DNA from: an uncultured Collinsella sp.
Lineage (GTDB): Bacteria > Actinomycetota > Coriobacteriia > Coriobacteriales > Coriobacteriaceae
Assembly: GCA_900542635.1 (NCBI GenBank)
Contig: UQOJ01000008.1
Location: 1-59,024 of the forward strand
Length of the DNA stretch: 59,024 nucleotides
Direction of reading: 5' to 3'
The position numbers were made by a program, and so were the translations under genes. This document shows positions 25,592 through 34,613 of the stretch, piece by piece. The notes below the pieces were generated by a model. That model saw nothing but the letters and a program-made list of their open reading frames with translations, did no database searches and was not told the origin of the DNA. How positions within the stretch are numbered: position 1 is the stretch's first letter; the number at the start of each line of letters is the position of its first letter.

Positions 25592-26503
25592 ATGAACGCT
25601 TCATCGCTTTCCTTCCAAGACATCATCCTGCGCCTCCAGCAGTACTGGGGCGAGCAGGGCTGCGTCATTATGCAGCCCTATGACTCCGAGGTCGGTGCCG
25701 GTACCTTCCATACCGCGACCACGCTGCGCTCGCTCGGTCCCGCCGAGTGGCGCACCTGCTATGCGCAGCCCTGCCGCCGTCCCGCCGACGGCCGCTACGG
25801 CGAGAACCCTAACCGCATGCAGCACTACTATCAGTTCCAGGTGCTCATCAAGCCCTCGCCGGTCAACGCCCAGGAGCTCTACCTGGGTTCGCTGGCCGCC
25901 ATTGGCCTGGACCCCAACGACCATGACGTCCGCTTTGTCGAGGACGACTGGGAGAGCCCGACCCTGGGCGCTTGGGGCCTTGGCTGGGAGGTCTGGCTCA
26001 ATGGCATGGAGGTCACGCAGTTTACGTACTTCCAGCAGGTGGGCGGCATCGAGGTCGACCCCGTGCCCGTCGAGATCACCTATGGCCTGGAGCGTATCGC
26101 CATGTACGCCCAGGGCGTCAACTCGGTCTACGACCTGGTGTGGAGCTATCTGCCCGACGGCACGCCCATGACCTATGGCGACGTGTTCCTGGAGAACGAG
26201 CGCGAGTTCAGCGCTTACAACTTTGAGGTCGCCAACGTCGAGATGATGCGTCAGAAGTTTGACGACTACGAGGCCGAGTGCCACTCCTGCCTGGAGCGCA
26301 AGCTGCCGCTGCCGGCGTATGACTGCGTCATGAAGTGCAGCCATGCCTTCAATCTGCTCGATGCCCGCGGTGCGCTGTCCGCAGTCGAGCGCGCCAACTA
26401 CATCCTGCGCGTCCGCGCCGTCGCCAAGGCGTGCTGCGAGGCCTATATGGCCGAGGTCGCCGGAATCAACGAGAATGCCGATCAGGAAGGCGAGGTGGCG
26501 TAA
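25592..26503 (+). CDS. glyQ: glycyl-tRNA synthetase alpha subunit
   Basis: The catalytic subunit of the alpha2-beta2 glycyl-tRNA synthetase. 303 residues; QDIILRLQQYWGEQGC and EVGAGTFH near the N-terminus, then MEVTQFTYFQQVGG are typical. The start ATG at 25592 has a GAGGGG/TAGAGG site. Only 59 bases separate it from lepB, too few for a T-box riboswitch. Confidence 0.98.
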   Translation: MNASSLSFQDIILRLQQYWGEQGCVIMQPYDSEVGAGTFHTATTLRSLGPAEWRTCYAQPCRRPADGRYGENPNRMQHYYQFQVLIKPSPVNAQELYLGSLAAIGLDPNDHDVRFVEDDWESPTLGAWGLGWEVWLNGMEVTQFTYFQQVGGIEVDPVPVEITYGLERIAMYAQGVNSVYDLVWSYLPDGTPMTYGDVFLENEREFSAYNFEVANVEMMRQKFDDYEAECHSCLERKLPLPAYDCVMKCSHAFNLLDARGALSAVERANYILRVRAVAKACCEAYMAEVAGINENADQEGEVA

Positions 26504-26506
26504 GCC

Positions 26507-28603
26507 ATGGCAGACGCTAAGGATTTCCTGTTTGAGATCGGTACGGAGGAAATGCCCTCTGCACCGCTGAACAATGCCGTCAAGCAGCTTGGCACCATGA
26601 TCGCCAAGGGTCTCGACGAGGCCGGTCTGGCCCACGGCGAGGTCCGCGTGATCTCGAGCCCGCGCCGCCTGGCTGCGCTCGTTGCCGACGTCGCCACCGC
26701 GACCGACGAGGTTCACGAGGTCAAGCGCGGCCCCGCGGCCAACATCGCCTTCGATGCCGACGGTAACGCCACCAAGGCCGCCCAGGGCTTCGCCCGCAAG
26801 TGCGGTGTGGCTACCGAGGATCTGGTCCGTCGCGAGGACACCGACGGCCGTGAGTACGTCTTTGCCGAGAAGAACATCCCTTCCGCCCCGGCCACCCCGA
26901 TCCTGACGGCCCTGTGCGAGAAGACCATCGCCGGCCTGCAGTGGCCCAACTACCGCTCTCAGCGCTGGGGTCACGAGCACGCCACGTTCGTGCGTCCGGT
27001 CCGCTGGATCTGCTGCCTTTTGGGCGAGGACGTCGTGCCCGTGTCCTTTGCCGACGTGACGAGTGGCAACACCACGCGTGGTCATCGCGTGCTTGGCCCC
27101 GGTGACCATGTGGTCGCCAGCCCCGCTGTTTACGAGCAGGTGCTCGAGGACGCCGGCGTGCTTTCTGCCGAGCGCCGTCGCGAGGCCATCCTTGCCGGTA
27201 TCGCCGAGGTCGAGGCTGCGCGCCCCGGCTGCCACGTCGATACGCCCAAGAAGGTCTTTGAGGAGGTCATCAACCTCTGCGAGTGGCCGACGGTGCTCGT
27301 CGGTACCTTCGATGAGGAGTTCCTCAAGGTCCCGCATGAGATCATCTGCGAGTCCATGCTCAAGAACCAGCGCTACTTCCCGATCTATGACGGCGAGGGC
27401 AAGCTCACGCGTGAGTTCGTGGTCGTCTCCAACAGCAAGCCCGAGAACGCCGAGCGCGTGATCGACGGCAACGAGCGTGTCGTGCGCGCCCGCCTGGACG
27501 ACGCTAAGTTCTTCTACGAGGAGGATCTGAAGATCTCCCTCGACGAGTTCCGTGAGCGCCTGGCCAAGGTCGCCTTCCAGGAGAAGCTCGGCAGCGTGCT
27601 CGCCAAGTCCGAGCGTATTGAGCAGCTCGCGCTCGCTATTGCCCGCGAGGCTCACCTGGGTGCCCACCTGGCCGCCGACGCCGCTCGCGCCGCTCATCTG
27701 TGCAAGGCCGACCTGGTGTCCAACGCCGTCGTCGAGTTCACGAGCCAGCAGGGTGTGATGGGCGGTTACTACGCCATCGCGATGGGGGAGAACGAAGAGG
27801 TCGCTCACGCTATTCGCGATCACTATCGCCCCCGCTTTGCTGGCGACGAGCTGCCCGAGGGCACCGCTGGCTGCATCGTGGCCTGCGCCGACAAGCTCGA
27901 TACCATTGCCGGCATCTTTGCCATCGGCGAGCCCCCGACCGGCTCGTCCGACCCGTACGCGCTGCGTCGCGCCGCTATCGGCATCATCAACATCCTGCGC
28001 GATCGTCTGTCGATTGACCCCACGTCGCTGATCGACTTTGCCCTTGAGCTCTATAGCGAGCAGGGCATTGAGTTCGACGCCGCCGAGGTCGCCCAGCAGG
28101 TTCGGGACTTTTTCCACGGCCGTCTGGTGAGCATGGCCCGCGACGAGAAGATCCCGGCCGACACCGTTGCCGCCGTTTCCGCGGTGCACATCATTGCCCC
28201 GTCGGTCTTCTTCGCCCGCTGTGCCGCCCTCGATGAGGCCCGCAAGAACGACGCCGAGACCTTCGACAACCTGGCGACCGCTTATGCCCGCGCCGCGCAC
28301 ATCTCCAAGCCCGAGCTGGGCGTGGAGTACGATCGCGCTCTGATGGGCGAGGTCGAGCTTGCGCTTGCCGACGCCTCCGAGGCCGCTCAGACCGCCGTCG
28401 ATGCCGCTCTCGCCGCCGAGGATTATCCGGCCGCGTTTGCCGCTCTGGCCGCCCTGCGCGCGCCCATCGATCGTTTCTTCGACGAGGTTATGGTCATGGA
28501 CAAGGACGAGCAGCTTCGCGATAATCGCCTTAAGCTGCTCAACCGCTTCGAGGCCGTGTTCTCCGGCATCGCCAACATCGGTGAGCTTGCCCGCAAAAAG
28601 TAA
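26507..28603 (+). CDS. glyS: glycyl-tRNA synthetase beta subunit
   Basis: The tRNA-binding subunit that completes the enzyme with GlyQ. 698 residues with the beginning FLFEIGTEEMPS, the HD-like middle section and a DALR-type anticodon-binding domain near the C-terminus (LAALRAPIDRFFDEVMVM). 3 bases after glyQ, so co-translated. Confidence 0.98.
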   Translation: MADAKDFLFEIGTEEMPSAPLNNAVKQLGTMIAKGLDEAGLAHGEVRVISSPRRLAALVADVATATDEVHEVKRGPAANIAFDADGNATKAAQGFARKCGVATEDLVRREDTDGREYVFAEKNIPSAPATPILTALCEKTIAGLQWPNYRSQRWGHEHATFVRPVRWICCLLGEDVVPVSFADVTSGNTTRGHRVLGPGDHVVASPAVYEQVLEDAGVLSAERRREAILAGIAEVEAARPGCHVDTPKKVFEEVINLCEWPTVLVGTFDEEFLKVPHEIICESMLKNQRYFPIYDGEGKLTREFVVVSNSKPENAERVIDGNERVVRARLDDAKFFYEEDLKISLDEFRERLAKVAFQEKLGSVLAKSERIEQLALAIAREAHLGAHLAADAARAAHLCKADLVSNAVVEFTSQQGVMGGYYAIAMGENEEVAHAIRDHYRPRFAGDELPEGTAGCIVACADKLDTIAGIFAIGEPPTGSSDPYALRRAAIGIINILRDRLSIDPTSLIDFALELYSEQGIEFDAAEVAQQVRDFFHGRLVSMARDEKIPADTVAAVSAVHIIAPSVFFARCAALDEARKNDAETFDNLATAYARAAHISKPELGVEYDRALMGEVELALADASEAAQTAVDAALAAEDYPAAFAALAALRAPIDRFFDEVMVMDKDEQLRDNRLKLLNRFEAVFSGIANIGELARKK

Positions 28604-28637
28604 GCTAGCCTGCGCATAAGCGCAAAAGGAGCCCCGC

Positions 28638-29504
28638 ATGAATTGCCCGGTCACCGCTCGTCCCACCGTTATCGTTATCTCCGACTCGCTCGGTGATACC
28701 GCTTGTGAGGTGGTGCTTGCGGCGTCCGGGCAATTTGATGAAGGGGCTTTTCGTCTCTTGCGCCTGCCCAAGGTGAACTCAGTGGAGCAGGTCAAGTCGT
28801 TTGTGGGTCCGCGCGTCGATGCCGACCATCGCGATATCGCCGTGTTCCACACTATCGTCGACCCGGCGCTTCGCGCCCGCGTGCTCGACTACTTGGGCAT
28901 GCTGCACATTCGCTCGGTCGACCTGATTGGCCCGGCGCTTGCGGTGCTGTCGTCGCTTATCGGCGTGCCGCCAAAAGGAGTGGCGGGTGTGATCCATAAG
29001 ACCGATGACCGGTATTTCCACCGCATCGAGGCCATGGAGTACTTTGTCGAGCACGATGACGGGCGCGGTTGCGACGATCTGTCGGGTGCCGATATCGTGC
29101 TGTTGGGCGTATCGCGCACGTCCAAGACGCCGCTGTCGATGTTTTTGGCCTTTCAAGGTTACAAGGTTGCCAATGTTCCGTTGGCCCACGGCATAGAGCC
29201 GCCCAAGTCGATTTACGAGGTTGACCCGATGCGCTTGTTCGGCCTGATTTCGACCGTCGATGTGATTTCCGAAATTCGCGATAGCCGCTTGGGCGACGAC
29301 TACGCCCGTGCCGTCGCCGGCTCCTATGCCGAGCCCGAGAGCGTGCGCAGCGAGCTCGAGGAAGCTCGTGCCCTCATGAAGCGCCTAGGCTGCTTTGTGG
29401 TGCGTACCGACGGCAAGGCCATCGAGGAAAGCGCTGCCGAGATCATTAGCCACTTGGAGGAAATCCAAGAAGCTCGCGCCCGCCGAGCCACCCGCTGCGC
29501 CTAA
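28638..29504 (+). CDS. ppsR: PPDK regulatory protein (bifunctional Ser/Thr kinase / Pi-dependent pyrophosphorylase)
   Basis: Turns pyruvate phosphate dikinase off by ADP-dependent phosphorylation of a threonine and on again by phosphorolysis. 288 residues of the DUF299 family. The phosphate-binding loop GVSRTSKTPLS is intact (about 156-166), and the N-terminus IVISDSLGDTA is typical. Its target, ppdK, is the next gene, which favours the PPDK regulator over the PEP-synthase regulator form. ATG at 28638 with AAAAGGAG. Confidence 0.93.
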   Translation: MNCPVTARPTVIVISDSLGDTACEVVLAASGQFDEGAFRLLRLPKVNSVEQVKSFVGPRVDADHRDIAVFHTIVDPALRARVLDYLGMLHIRSVDLIGPALAVLSSLIGVPPKGVAGVIHKTDDRYFHRIEAMEYFVEHDDGRGCDDLSGADIVLLGVSRTSKTPLSMFLAFQGYKVANVPLAHGIEPPKSIYEVDPMRLFGLISTVDVISEIRDSRLGDDYARAVAGSYAEPESVRSELEEARALMKRLGCFVVRTDGKAIEESAAEIISHLEEIQEARARRATRCA

Positions 29505-29584
29505 TATTAGTAGCATTTTGATAAAGCGATTTAGCAAAAACATCGCATCTGACCTGCTTTTTTATTGTAGTGGTATCTTCATAA

Positions 29585-29632
29585 GGTAACCAACTTTACC
29601 TACCGTTTACCGCCAGTTTTAGCACGTTTACC
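29585..29632. promoter_or_regulatory. helically phased TTTACC repeats upstream of ppdK
   Basis: TTTACC occurs at 29595, 29606 and 29627 in the same orientation, spaced 11 and 21 bp, i.e. one and two helical turns, plus GGTAA in the opposite orientation at 29585. They lie about 60-100 bp before a TATAGT box (29674-29679) that has no good -35. An activator site is inferred; the binding protein is unknown. Confidence 0.4.
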
Positions 29633-29673
29633 AAACCGCGTATCCTCTGCTCAAGCCCGTTCAAATCCGGTCG

Positions 29674-29679
29674 TATAGT
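29674..29679 (+). promoter_or_regulatory. candidate -10 of ppdK
   Basis: TATAGT, weak -35 (TCAAGC 17 bp upstream). A small hairpin (29690-29694 with 29700-29704) would lie early in the leader, before the GGAAGGGGA Shine-Dalgarno. The rest of 29505-29673 contains no gene I can support. Confidence 0.4.
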
Positions 29680-29754
29680 TCCCTCACGGCCCGCATCCGG
29701 CGGGTCGATTCGTTACCACGGTCGTGCGCGTAAGTGCATGGAAGGGGAAGTATC

Positions 29755-32505
29755 GTGAGCGATTGCAAGAGGGTTTACCGTTTTGGAACCGACGTCCAGG
29801 GCACCTGTGTCACTGAGGGCGACAAGTCCATGAACTTCGTGCTTGGCGGCAAGGGCGCAAACCTTGCCGAGATGAGCCGCATCGGCCTGCCGGTTCCCGG
29901 TGGCTTTACCATTACCTGCCAGACCTGTGTCGAGTACTCCGGTGCCGGCAACGTGTGGCCCGAGGGCGCACTTGATGAGATCGTTGCCGCCGAGGCGGAC
30001 CTCGAGGCCCGCTGTGGCAAGAAGCTCGGTGACGACAATGATCCGCTACTCGTGTCGGTTCGCTCGGGCGCTCCGTTTTCTATGCCTGGTATGATGGACA
30101 CGGTTCTCAACCTTGGCCTCAACGACGACTCTGTTCAGGGTCTCATCGCGCAGACGCAAAACTCGCGTTTTGCCTGGGATAGCTACCGCCGCTTTATCCA
30201 GATGTTCTCCAACGTCGTTATGGGTGTTGATGCCGACCTGTTCGAGAACGCCCTGACCCAGGCCCGCCTGGTCGCCGGCGTTCGCGTCGATTCCGAGCTC
30301 TCGGCCGAGGACCTTCAGGAGCTTGTCGAGACCTTCAAGGGCATCTTCTCTGATAACGTCGAGGCCGCCCTGTATCCCGAGCTCGAGGTCGCCGACGGCA
30401 AGCCCGTCTTCCCGCACGATCCTGAGCTTCAGCTGCGCCTTGCCATCCAGGCCGTCTTTGGCAGCTGGATGAACGAGCGCGCCTGCATCTACCGCAAACA
30501 GCACGGCATCTCCGACGAGCTCGGTACTGCCGTCAACGTCCAGGCCATGGCCTTTGGCAACAAGGGTGAGACCTCCGCGACCGGCGTCGCCTTTACGCGC
30601 AACCCGGCCGACGGCACTAAGGAGTTCTACGGCGACTTTCTAGTCAACGCCCAGGGCGAGGATGTCGTCGCCGGCATCCGCAACACCGAGCCCATCGCCG
30701 ACCTCAAGGCCACCCCGGGCCTTGAGTCCGCGGGCGAGGAGCTCGAGCGCGTCTTCCTGACGCTCGAGGATCACTATCGCGATATGTGCGATATTGAGTT
30801 CACCATCGAGCAGGGCAAGCTCTGGATGCTCCAGACCCGCGTGGGCAAGCGTACCGCCACTGCCGCCCTGCGCATCGCTATCGAAATGGTCGAGGAGGGA
30901 CTGATCACCCGCGAGGAGGCCGTAAGCCGCATCGATCCCGCGCAGCTTGACCAGCTCCTGCACCCGCAGTTTGACGCCTCCAAGAAGTACGAGGCGCTGG
31001 CCTGCGGTCTTAACGCCAGCCCCGGTGCCGCCGTGGGCGAGGTCGTTTTCTCGAGCGATGATGCCGTCGCGCGCGCCAACGAGGGCCGCAAAGTCATTCT
31101 GGTTCGCTGGGAGACCAACCCCGACGACCTGAAAGGCATGGTCGCCGCCGAGGGCATTCTGACAAGCCACGGTGGCAAGACGAGCCATGCCGCCGTTATC
31201 GCCCGCGGCATGGGTACGCCTTGCGTCTGCGGCGTCGAACGCTTCCATATCGACGCCGCCGAGAAGGTCGTGCGCATCGAGGGCAGCGACCACGTGCTGC
31301 ACGAGGGCGATGTCATCTCCATCGACGGCACCCAGGGTATCGTCGTTGACGGCGCCGTTGACCTGGTCTCCGCCGAGCTTACCGGCGACCTGGACACTAT
31401 CCTGTCCTGGGCCGACGAGATTCGCCTGGACGAGACCTGTGGCCATGCCAACCATGTGCGCGTCAACGCCGACAATCCCGAGGATGCCGAGCTTGCCCTC
31501 GAGTTTGGCGCCGAGGCTATTGGCCTGTGCCGCACCGAGCACATGTTCCTGGGCGATCGCAAGAACATCATCCAGAGCTTTATCCTGTCTGACGATGAGG
31601 CCGTGAAGCAGCAGGCCCTGTCCGACCTGCTTAAGGTTCAGACCGAGGACTTCCTGGCGATGTTCAAGACCATGTCTGGTCGCGATGTGGTCGTCCGCCT
31701 GCTCGATCCGCCGCTTCATGAGTTCCTGGATAATCCTCGCGAGCTCGAGGTCGCCATCACCAAGAAGGAAGCCGCTGGCGCCAGCGAGGAAGAGCTTGCC
31801 GTCCTGCGCACCCGCCTGCGTCGTATCGACGGCATGGTCGAGTCGAACCCCATGCTCGGCCTACGCGGCGTGCGCCTGTCCGTCGTCTTTAGCGATCTGC
31901 CGCTCATGCAGGTCCGCGCCGTCGCCACGGCTGCCGCCCGCCTTATCAAGGAGGGCGTCGACCCGCGCCCCGAGATTATGGTCCCGCTCGTTTCCATTAC
32001 GGCCGAGCATGTCCAGACCCGCGAGGTCATCGAGCGCGTGATCGCCGAGGTTTCCGCCGAAGAGGGCGTCGAGCTCAACATTCCCGTGGGCACGATGCTC
32101 GAGCTGCCGCGCGCCTGCATGGTCGCCGACGAGATCGCCCAGCACGCCGACTTCTTCTGCTTTGGCACCAACGACCTTACGCAGACGACCTTCGGCTTCT
32201 CGCGCGACGACGCCGAGGCCAAGTTCATCCCCCTTTACATGCACAAGAAGATCTTGAAGGATAACCCCTTCGAGACCATCGACTCTGCGGTACTCGAGCT
32301 GGTGCGCATGGCTGTCGAGAAGGGTCGCGCCACCAACCTCGACATGCACTTTGGCGTGTGCGGCGAGCACGGCGGCGACCCCAAGTCCATCAAGGGCCTG
32401 TTTAACGTGGCCGACGTGGACTACGTGTCCTGCTCGCCCTATCGCGTGCCTCTCGCACGCCTGGCTGCCGCTCAGGCCAAGCTCGAGGCCAAGCGTTCCG
32501 CCTAA
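29755..32505 (+). CDS. ppdK: pyruvate, phosphate dikinase
   Basis: Interconverts pyruvate + ATP + Pi and phosphoenolpyruvate + AMP + PPi; in anaerobes it links PPi to glycolysis. 916 residues, normal. The ATP-grasp domain opens with FVLGGKGANLAEMSRIGLPV, the phosphohistidine domain has TSHAAVIARGMG (H478, with the regulatory threonine at T476), and the C-terminal PEP domain ends with GVCGEHGGD (catalytic Cys869). GTG at 29755 is chosen: GGAAGGGGA sits 6 bases upstream, and the alternative ATG 21 bases earlier has none. Its regulator ppsR is directly upstream. Confidence 0.97.
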   Translation: MSDCKRVYRFGTDVQGTCVTEGDKSMNFVLGGKGANLAEMSRIGLPVPGGFTITCQTCVEYSGAGNVWPEGALDEIVAAEADLEARCGKKLGDDNDPLLVSVRSGAPFSMPGMMDTVLNLGLNDDSVQGLIAQTQNSRFAWDSYRRFIQMFSNVVMGVDADLFENALTQARLVAGVRVDSELSAEDLQELVETFKGIFSDNVEAALYPELEVADGKPVFPHDPELQLRLAIQAVFGSWMNERACIYRKQHGISDELGTAVNVQAMAFGNKGETSATGVAFTRNPADGTKEFYGDFLVNAQGEDVVAGIRNTEPIADLKATPGLESAGEELERVFLTLEDHYRDMCDIEFTIEQGKLWMLQTRVGKRTATAALRIAIEMVEEGLITREEAVSRIDPAQLDQLLHPQFDASKKYEALACGLNASPGAAVGEVVFSSDDAVARANEGRKVILVRWETNPDDLKGMVAAEGILTSHGGKTSHAAVIARGMGTPCVCGVERFHIDAAEKVVRIEGSDHVLHEGDVISIDGTQGIVVDGAVDLVSAELTGDLDTILSWADEIRLDETCGHANHVRVNADNPEDAELALEFGAEAIGLCRTEHMFLGDRKNIIQSFILSDDEAVKQQALSDLLKVQTEDFLAMFKTMSGRDVVVRLLDPPLHEFLDNPRELEVAITKKEAAGASEEELAVLRTRLRRIDGMVESNPMLGLRGVRLSVVFSDLPLMQVRAVATAAARLIKEGVDPRPEIMVPLVSITAEHVQTREVIERVIAEVSAEEGVELNIPVGTMLELPRACMVADEIAQHADFFCFGTNDLTQTTFGFSRDDAEAKFIPLYMHKKILKDNPFETIDSAVLELVRMAVEKGRATNLDMHFGVCGEHGGDPKSIKGLFNVADVDYVSCSPYRVPLARLAAAQAKLEAKRSA

Positions 32506-32543
32506 TGTTCTGGGTTTAGACGCCTAGCGTGGCCCCCTTCATG

Positions 32544-32573
32544 CCGCCCGTCTCATTCGTGAGGCGGGCGGTT
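32544..32573 (+). terminator. hairpin after ppdK, weak terminator
   Basis: A 12-bp stem (32544-32555 with 32560-32571) capped by TTCG, followed by only two T. It probably terminates or protects the ppdK message 3' end. Confidence 0.55.
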
Positions 32574-32617
32574 ATCATGTGCGGGTTTTGTCTTTTTGTC
32601 TGCGTAAAAAATTGTTC

Positions 32618-32645
32618 TTGCAGCAGAAACCCGCGCGTGTATACT
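32618..32645 (+). promoter_or_regulatory. promoter of rplS
   Basis: -35 TTGCAG (32618-32623), 16-bp spacer, -10 TATACT (32640-32645). The ~65-base leader holds a hairpin GTGCCG/CGGCAC (32667-32672 with 32685-32690) that could serve in L19 autoregulation, as L19 leaders do in some bacteria; this is inferred. Confidence 0.65.
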
Positions 32646-32714
32646 CGAATACGTTTGTTCAACTACGTGCCGGCCAAGGTGGTACGGCACCTCTAGAAGA
32701 GTAAGGAATTGCAC

Positions 32715-33056
32715 ATGGATTACATCCGCGCAATCGAGCGTCAGCAGATCCGCGAGGACATTCCTCAGGTTCGCGTCGCCGACAACGTCAAGGTTCACTA
32801 CCGCATTAAGGAAGGCGACCGCGAGCGCATCCAGGTCTTCCAGGGCGACGTCATCCGCATAGCCGGCGCCGGTGCCCGCGAGACCTTCACCGTCCGCAAG
32901 ATGTCCTTCGGTGTCGGTGTTGAGCGTACCTTCCCGCTTCACAGCCCCAAGATCGCCAAGCTCGAGGTCGTTCGTCATGGTCGCGTCCGTCGCGCCAAGC
33001 TGTACTACCTCCGCGACAAGGTGGGCAAGGCTGCTCGCATCCCCGAGAAGCGCTAA
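32715..33056 (+). CDS. rplS: 50S ribosomal protein L19
   Basis: A large-subunit protein at the subunit interface. 113 residues, standard length, with VKVHYRIKEGDRERIQVFQG and GVGVERTFPLHSP. ATG at 32715 after AAGGA. It is usually next to trmD; here 7.7 kb lies between, and it has its own promoter and terminator. Confidence 0.98.
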   Translation: MDYIRAIERQQIREDIPQVRVADNVKVHYRIKEGDRERIQVFQGDVIRIAGAGARETFTVRKMSFGVGVERTFPLHSPKIAKLEVVRHGRVRRAKLYYLRDKVGKAARIPEKR

Positions 33057-33090
33057 GAAGATCGCAGCGTCTGTCCACTCGTTTGGACAC

Positions 33091-33120
33091 AAGGGTCACC
33101 TTCGGGTGGCCCTTCTTTTT
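33091..33120 (+). terminator. intrinsic terminator of rplS
   Basis: A 10-bp stem (33091-33100 with 33105-33114, one G-U) closed by a C(TTCG)G tetraloop, then CTTTTT. A textbook terminator. Confidence 0.92.
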
Positions 33121-33149
33121 ATCTGATTTGCATGCAAGGAGGGCCTGGT

Positions 33150-33938
33150 ATGGCCAATATGACGAGCTCGGTTTCGGCATCGCAGGTTGCCGGCGAGCTG
33201 GCGAGCGCCACGTTTGAGGAGATCCCCGCCCTCGTGGAGCATTATCGCGAGGATCCGCGCCAGCAGGTGATTAAGGCTTGCGAACGTGCCCTTAAGCGCC
33301 ATGCCAAGGAACTTGCCGAGCGCGAGCGCGTCGACGGCATGTACGAGCTGATGCACGAGCTCGGTGGGGATGGCGTGGTCGTGGGCGTCGACGAGGTGGG
33401 TCGCGGCTCGGTGGCCGGTCCTTTGACGGTGTGCGCCGTGTGCCTTCCTATGGAGCCGCGCGTCTGGGGCATCAACGATTCCAAAAAGCTCACGCCGGCG
33501 CGCCGCGAGCTGCTCTCGGTGAAGATTGCCGAGGTCGCGACTGCTATCGGCTTTTGTCATATCGCGCCTGCGGATATCGATGATATGGGTATGGCCCGGG
33601 CCATCCGCGCTGCCGTCGAGGGAGCCGTGGCCGATACGGGGCTTGAACCCGACTGCGTCCTCATGGATGGCAACCCCTTGGGCGCCGTTCCCAACGAGCG
33701 CGATGTGGTGAAGGGCGACGCCAAGATCGCCTGCATCGCCGCGGCGTCCATCATGGCCAAGGTCACGCGTGACGAGATGATGGTCGAGTACGACGCCGAG
33801 TATCCCGAGTACCATCTGGCCGAGTCGAAGGGCTATGCGAGCCCCGAGCATATCGAGGCTATTCGCAAACATGGACTTTGTCCGCTGCACCGCGTGAGCT
33901 TTTGCGGAAACTTTCTGCAGACCGAGCGGCTTTTCTAG
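33150..33938 (+). CDS. rnhB: ribonuclease HII
   Basis: Removes ribonucleotides from DNA. 262 residues; the acidic active site is seen in GVDEVGRGSVAGPL (DE), then VLMDG and AKVTRDEMM. The first ~70 residues are an extension before the catalytic core, as in Bacillus-type RNase HII. ATG at 33150 with GGAGGG upstream; the ATG at 33132 precedes that Shine-Dalgarno. Confidence 0.96.
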   Translation: MANMTSSVSASQVAGELASATFEEIPALVEHYREDPRQQVIKACERALKRHAKELAERERVDGMYELMHELGGDGVVVGVDEVGRGSVAGPLTVCAVCLPMEPRVWGINDSKKLTPARRELLSVKIAEVATAIGFCHIAPADIDDMGMARAIRAAVEGAVADTGLEPDCVLMDGNPLGAVPNERDVVKGDAKIACIAAASIMAKVTRDEMMVEYDAEYPEYHLAESKGYASPEHIEAIRKHGLCPLHRVSFCGNFLQTERLF

Positions 33939-33987
33939 GTCAATTGTGGAGATAGAGACCTTAAAGGTTCTATAAACCTGCTGGTAG

Positions 33988-34029
33988 CGGGCCGTATGCA
34001 ACAGCATTGCTGCGTACGGCCCGTTTTTT
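33988..34029 (+). terminator. intrinsic terminator of rnhB
   Basis: A 13-bp stem (33988-34000 with 34011-34023, one G-U), 10-nt loop, T6 (34024-34029). Confidence 0.92.
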
Positions 34030-34127
34030 GTCGGCATTTGGTCAGCTTTTGGTTTGTTTCCGGTACTTACCCGCATGAAAGGTGCCCTCATCATCGGGGC
34101 AATGCAGTGTGCGGGAAAGGAGACCCC

Positions 34128-34613
34128 ATGAGTGCCGCAAGCAAAAAGAGCAAGACGCAGCAGCTCAAGGAGCGTTGGGAAAACGGCGAGCTCGACTGCG
34201 GGGCGATGACGCCCGAGTTTATCAAGGGACTCAGTCCCCGCGAGCTGGGCATGCTGGGCGAGCTGATCACCATCGACTACTTTAACGAGCGCGGCTACAC
34301 CTTGCTGGAGCAGGGTTATCGTTGCACCGAGGGCGAGGCCGATCTGGTGCTGCTCGATGAGCTCGACGATGTCGTGGTGATGGCCGAGGTCAAGACCAGA
34401 CGCGTCGCATTGGATTGCAACACGCGGGTCTTTCCCGAGGAGGCCGTGGATGCCCAAAAGCAACGCCGCTACCGCCGCATCGCAAGTTGCTATCTCATGG
34501 AGCATTATCCGCTCAAGGCGATTCGCTTCGATGCCGTGGGTGTCACCATTCGCGGCGGGCATATCGCCGAGATCGAGCATCAGTACAACGCATTCGATTG
34601 GCAGGTGTCGTGA
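34128..34613 (+). CDS. yraN: YraN/UPF0102 family endonuclease-like protein
   Basis: 161 residues of the restriction-endonuclease-like fold: GELITIDYFNERGYTLLEQ, then GEADLVLLD and VVMAEVKTRR, giving the E-D-ExK pattern of metal-dependent nucleases. The first ~40 residues are an extra basic N-terminal region. ATG at 34128 with GGAAAGGAG. Its stop overlaps the yifB start (TGATG). Activity on DNA is inferred from the fold; the family role is not settled. Confidence 0.9.
   Translation: MSAASKKSKTQQLKERWENGELDCGAMTPEFIKGLSPRELGMLGELITIDYFNERGYTLLEQGYRCTEGEADLVLLDELDDVVVMAEVKTRRVALDCNTRVFPEEAVDAQKQRRYRRIASCYLMEHYPLKAIRFDAVGVTIRGGHIAEIEHQYNAFDWQVS

Noticed and set aside
25601..28852. A 1083-residue open frame antisense to glyQ and glyS
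   Set aside because: GC-rich third positions in a highly biased gene keep the antisense frame open. The sense frames match both GlyRS subunits fully, and the antisense product has low complexity and no domain.
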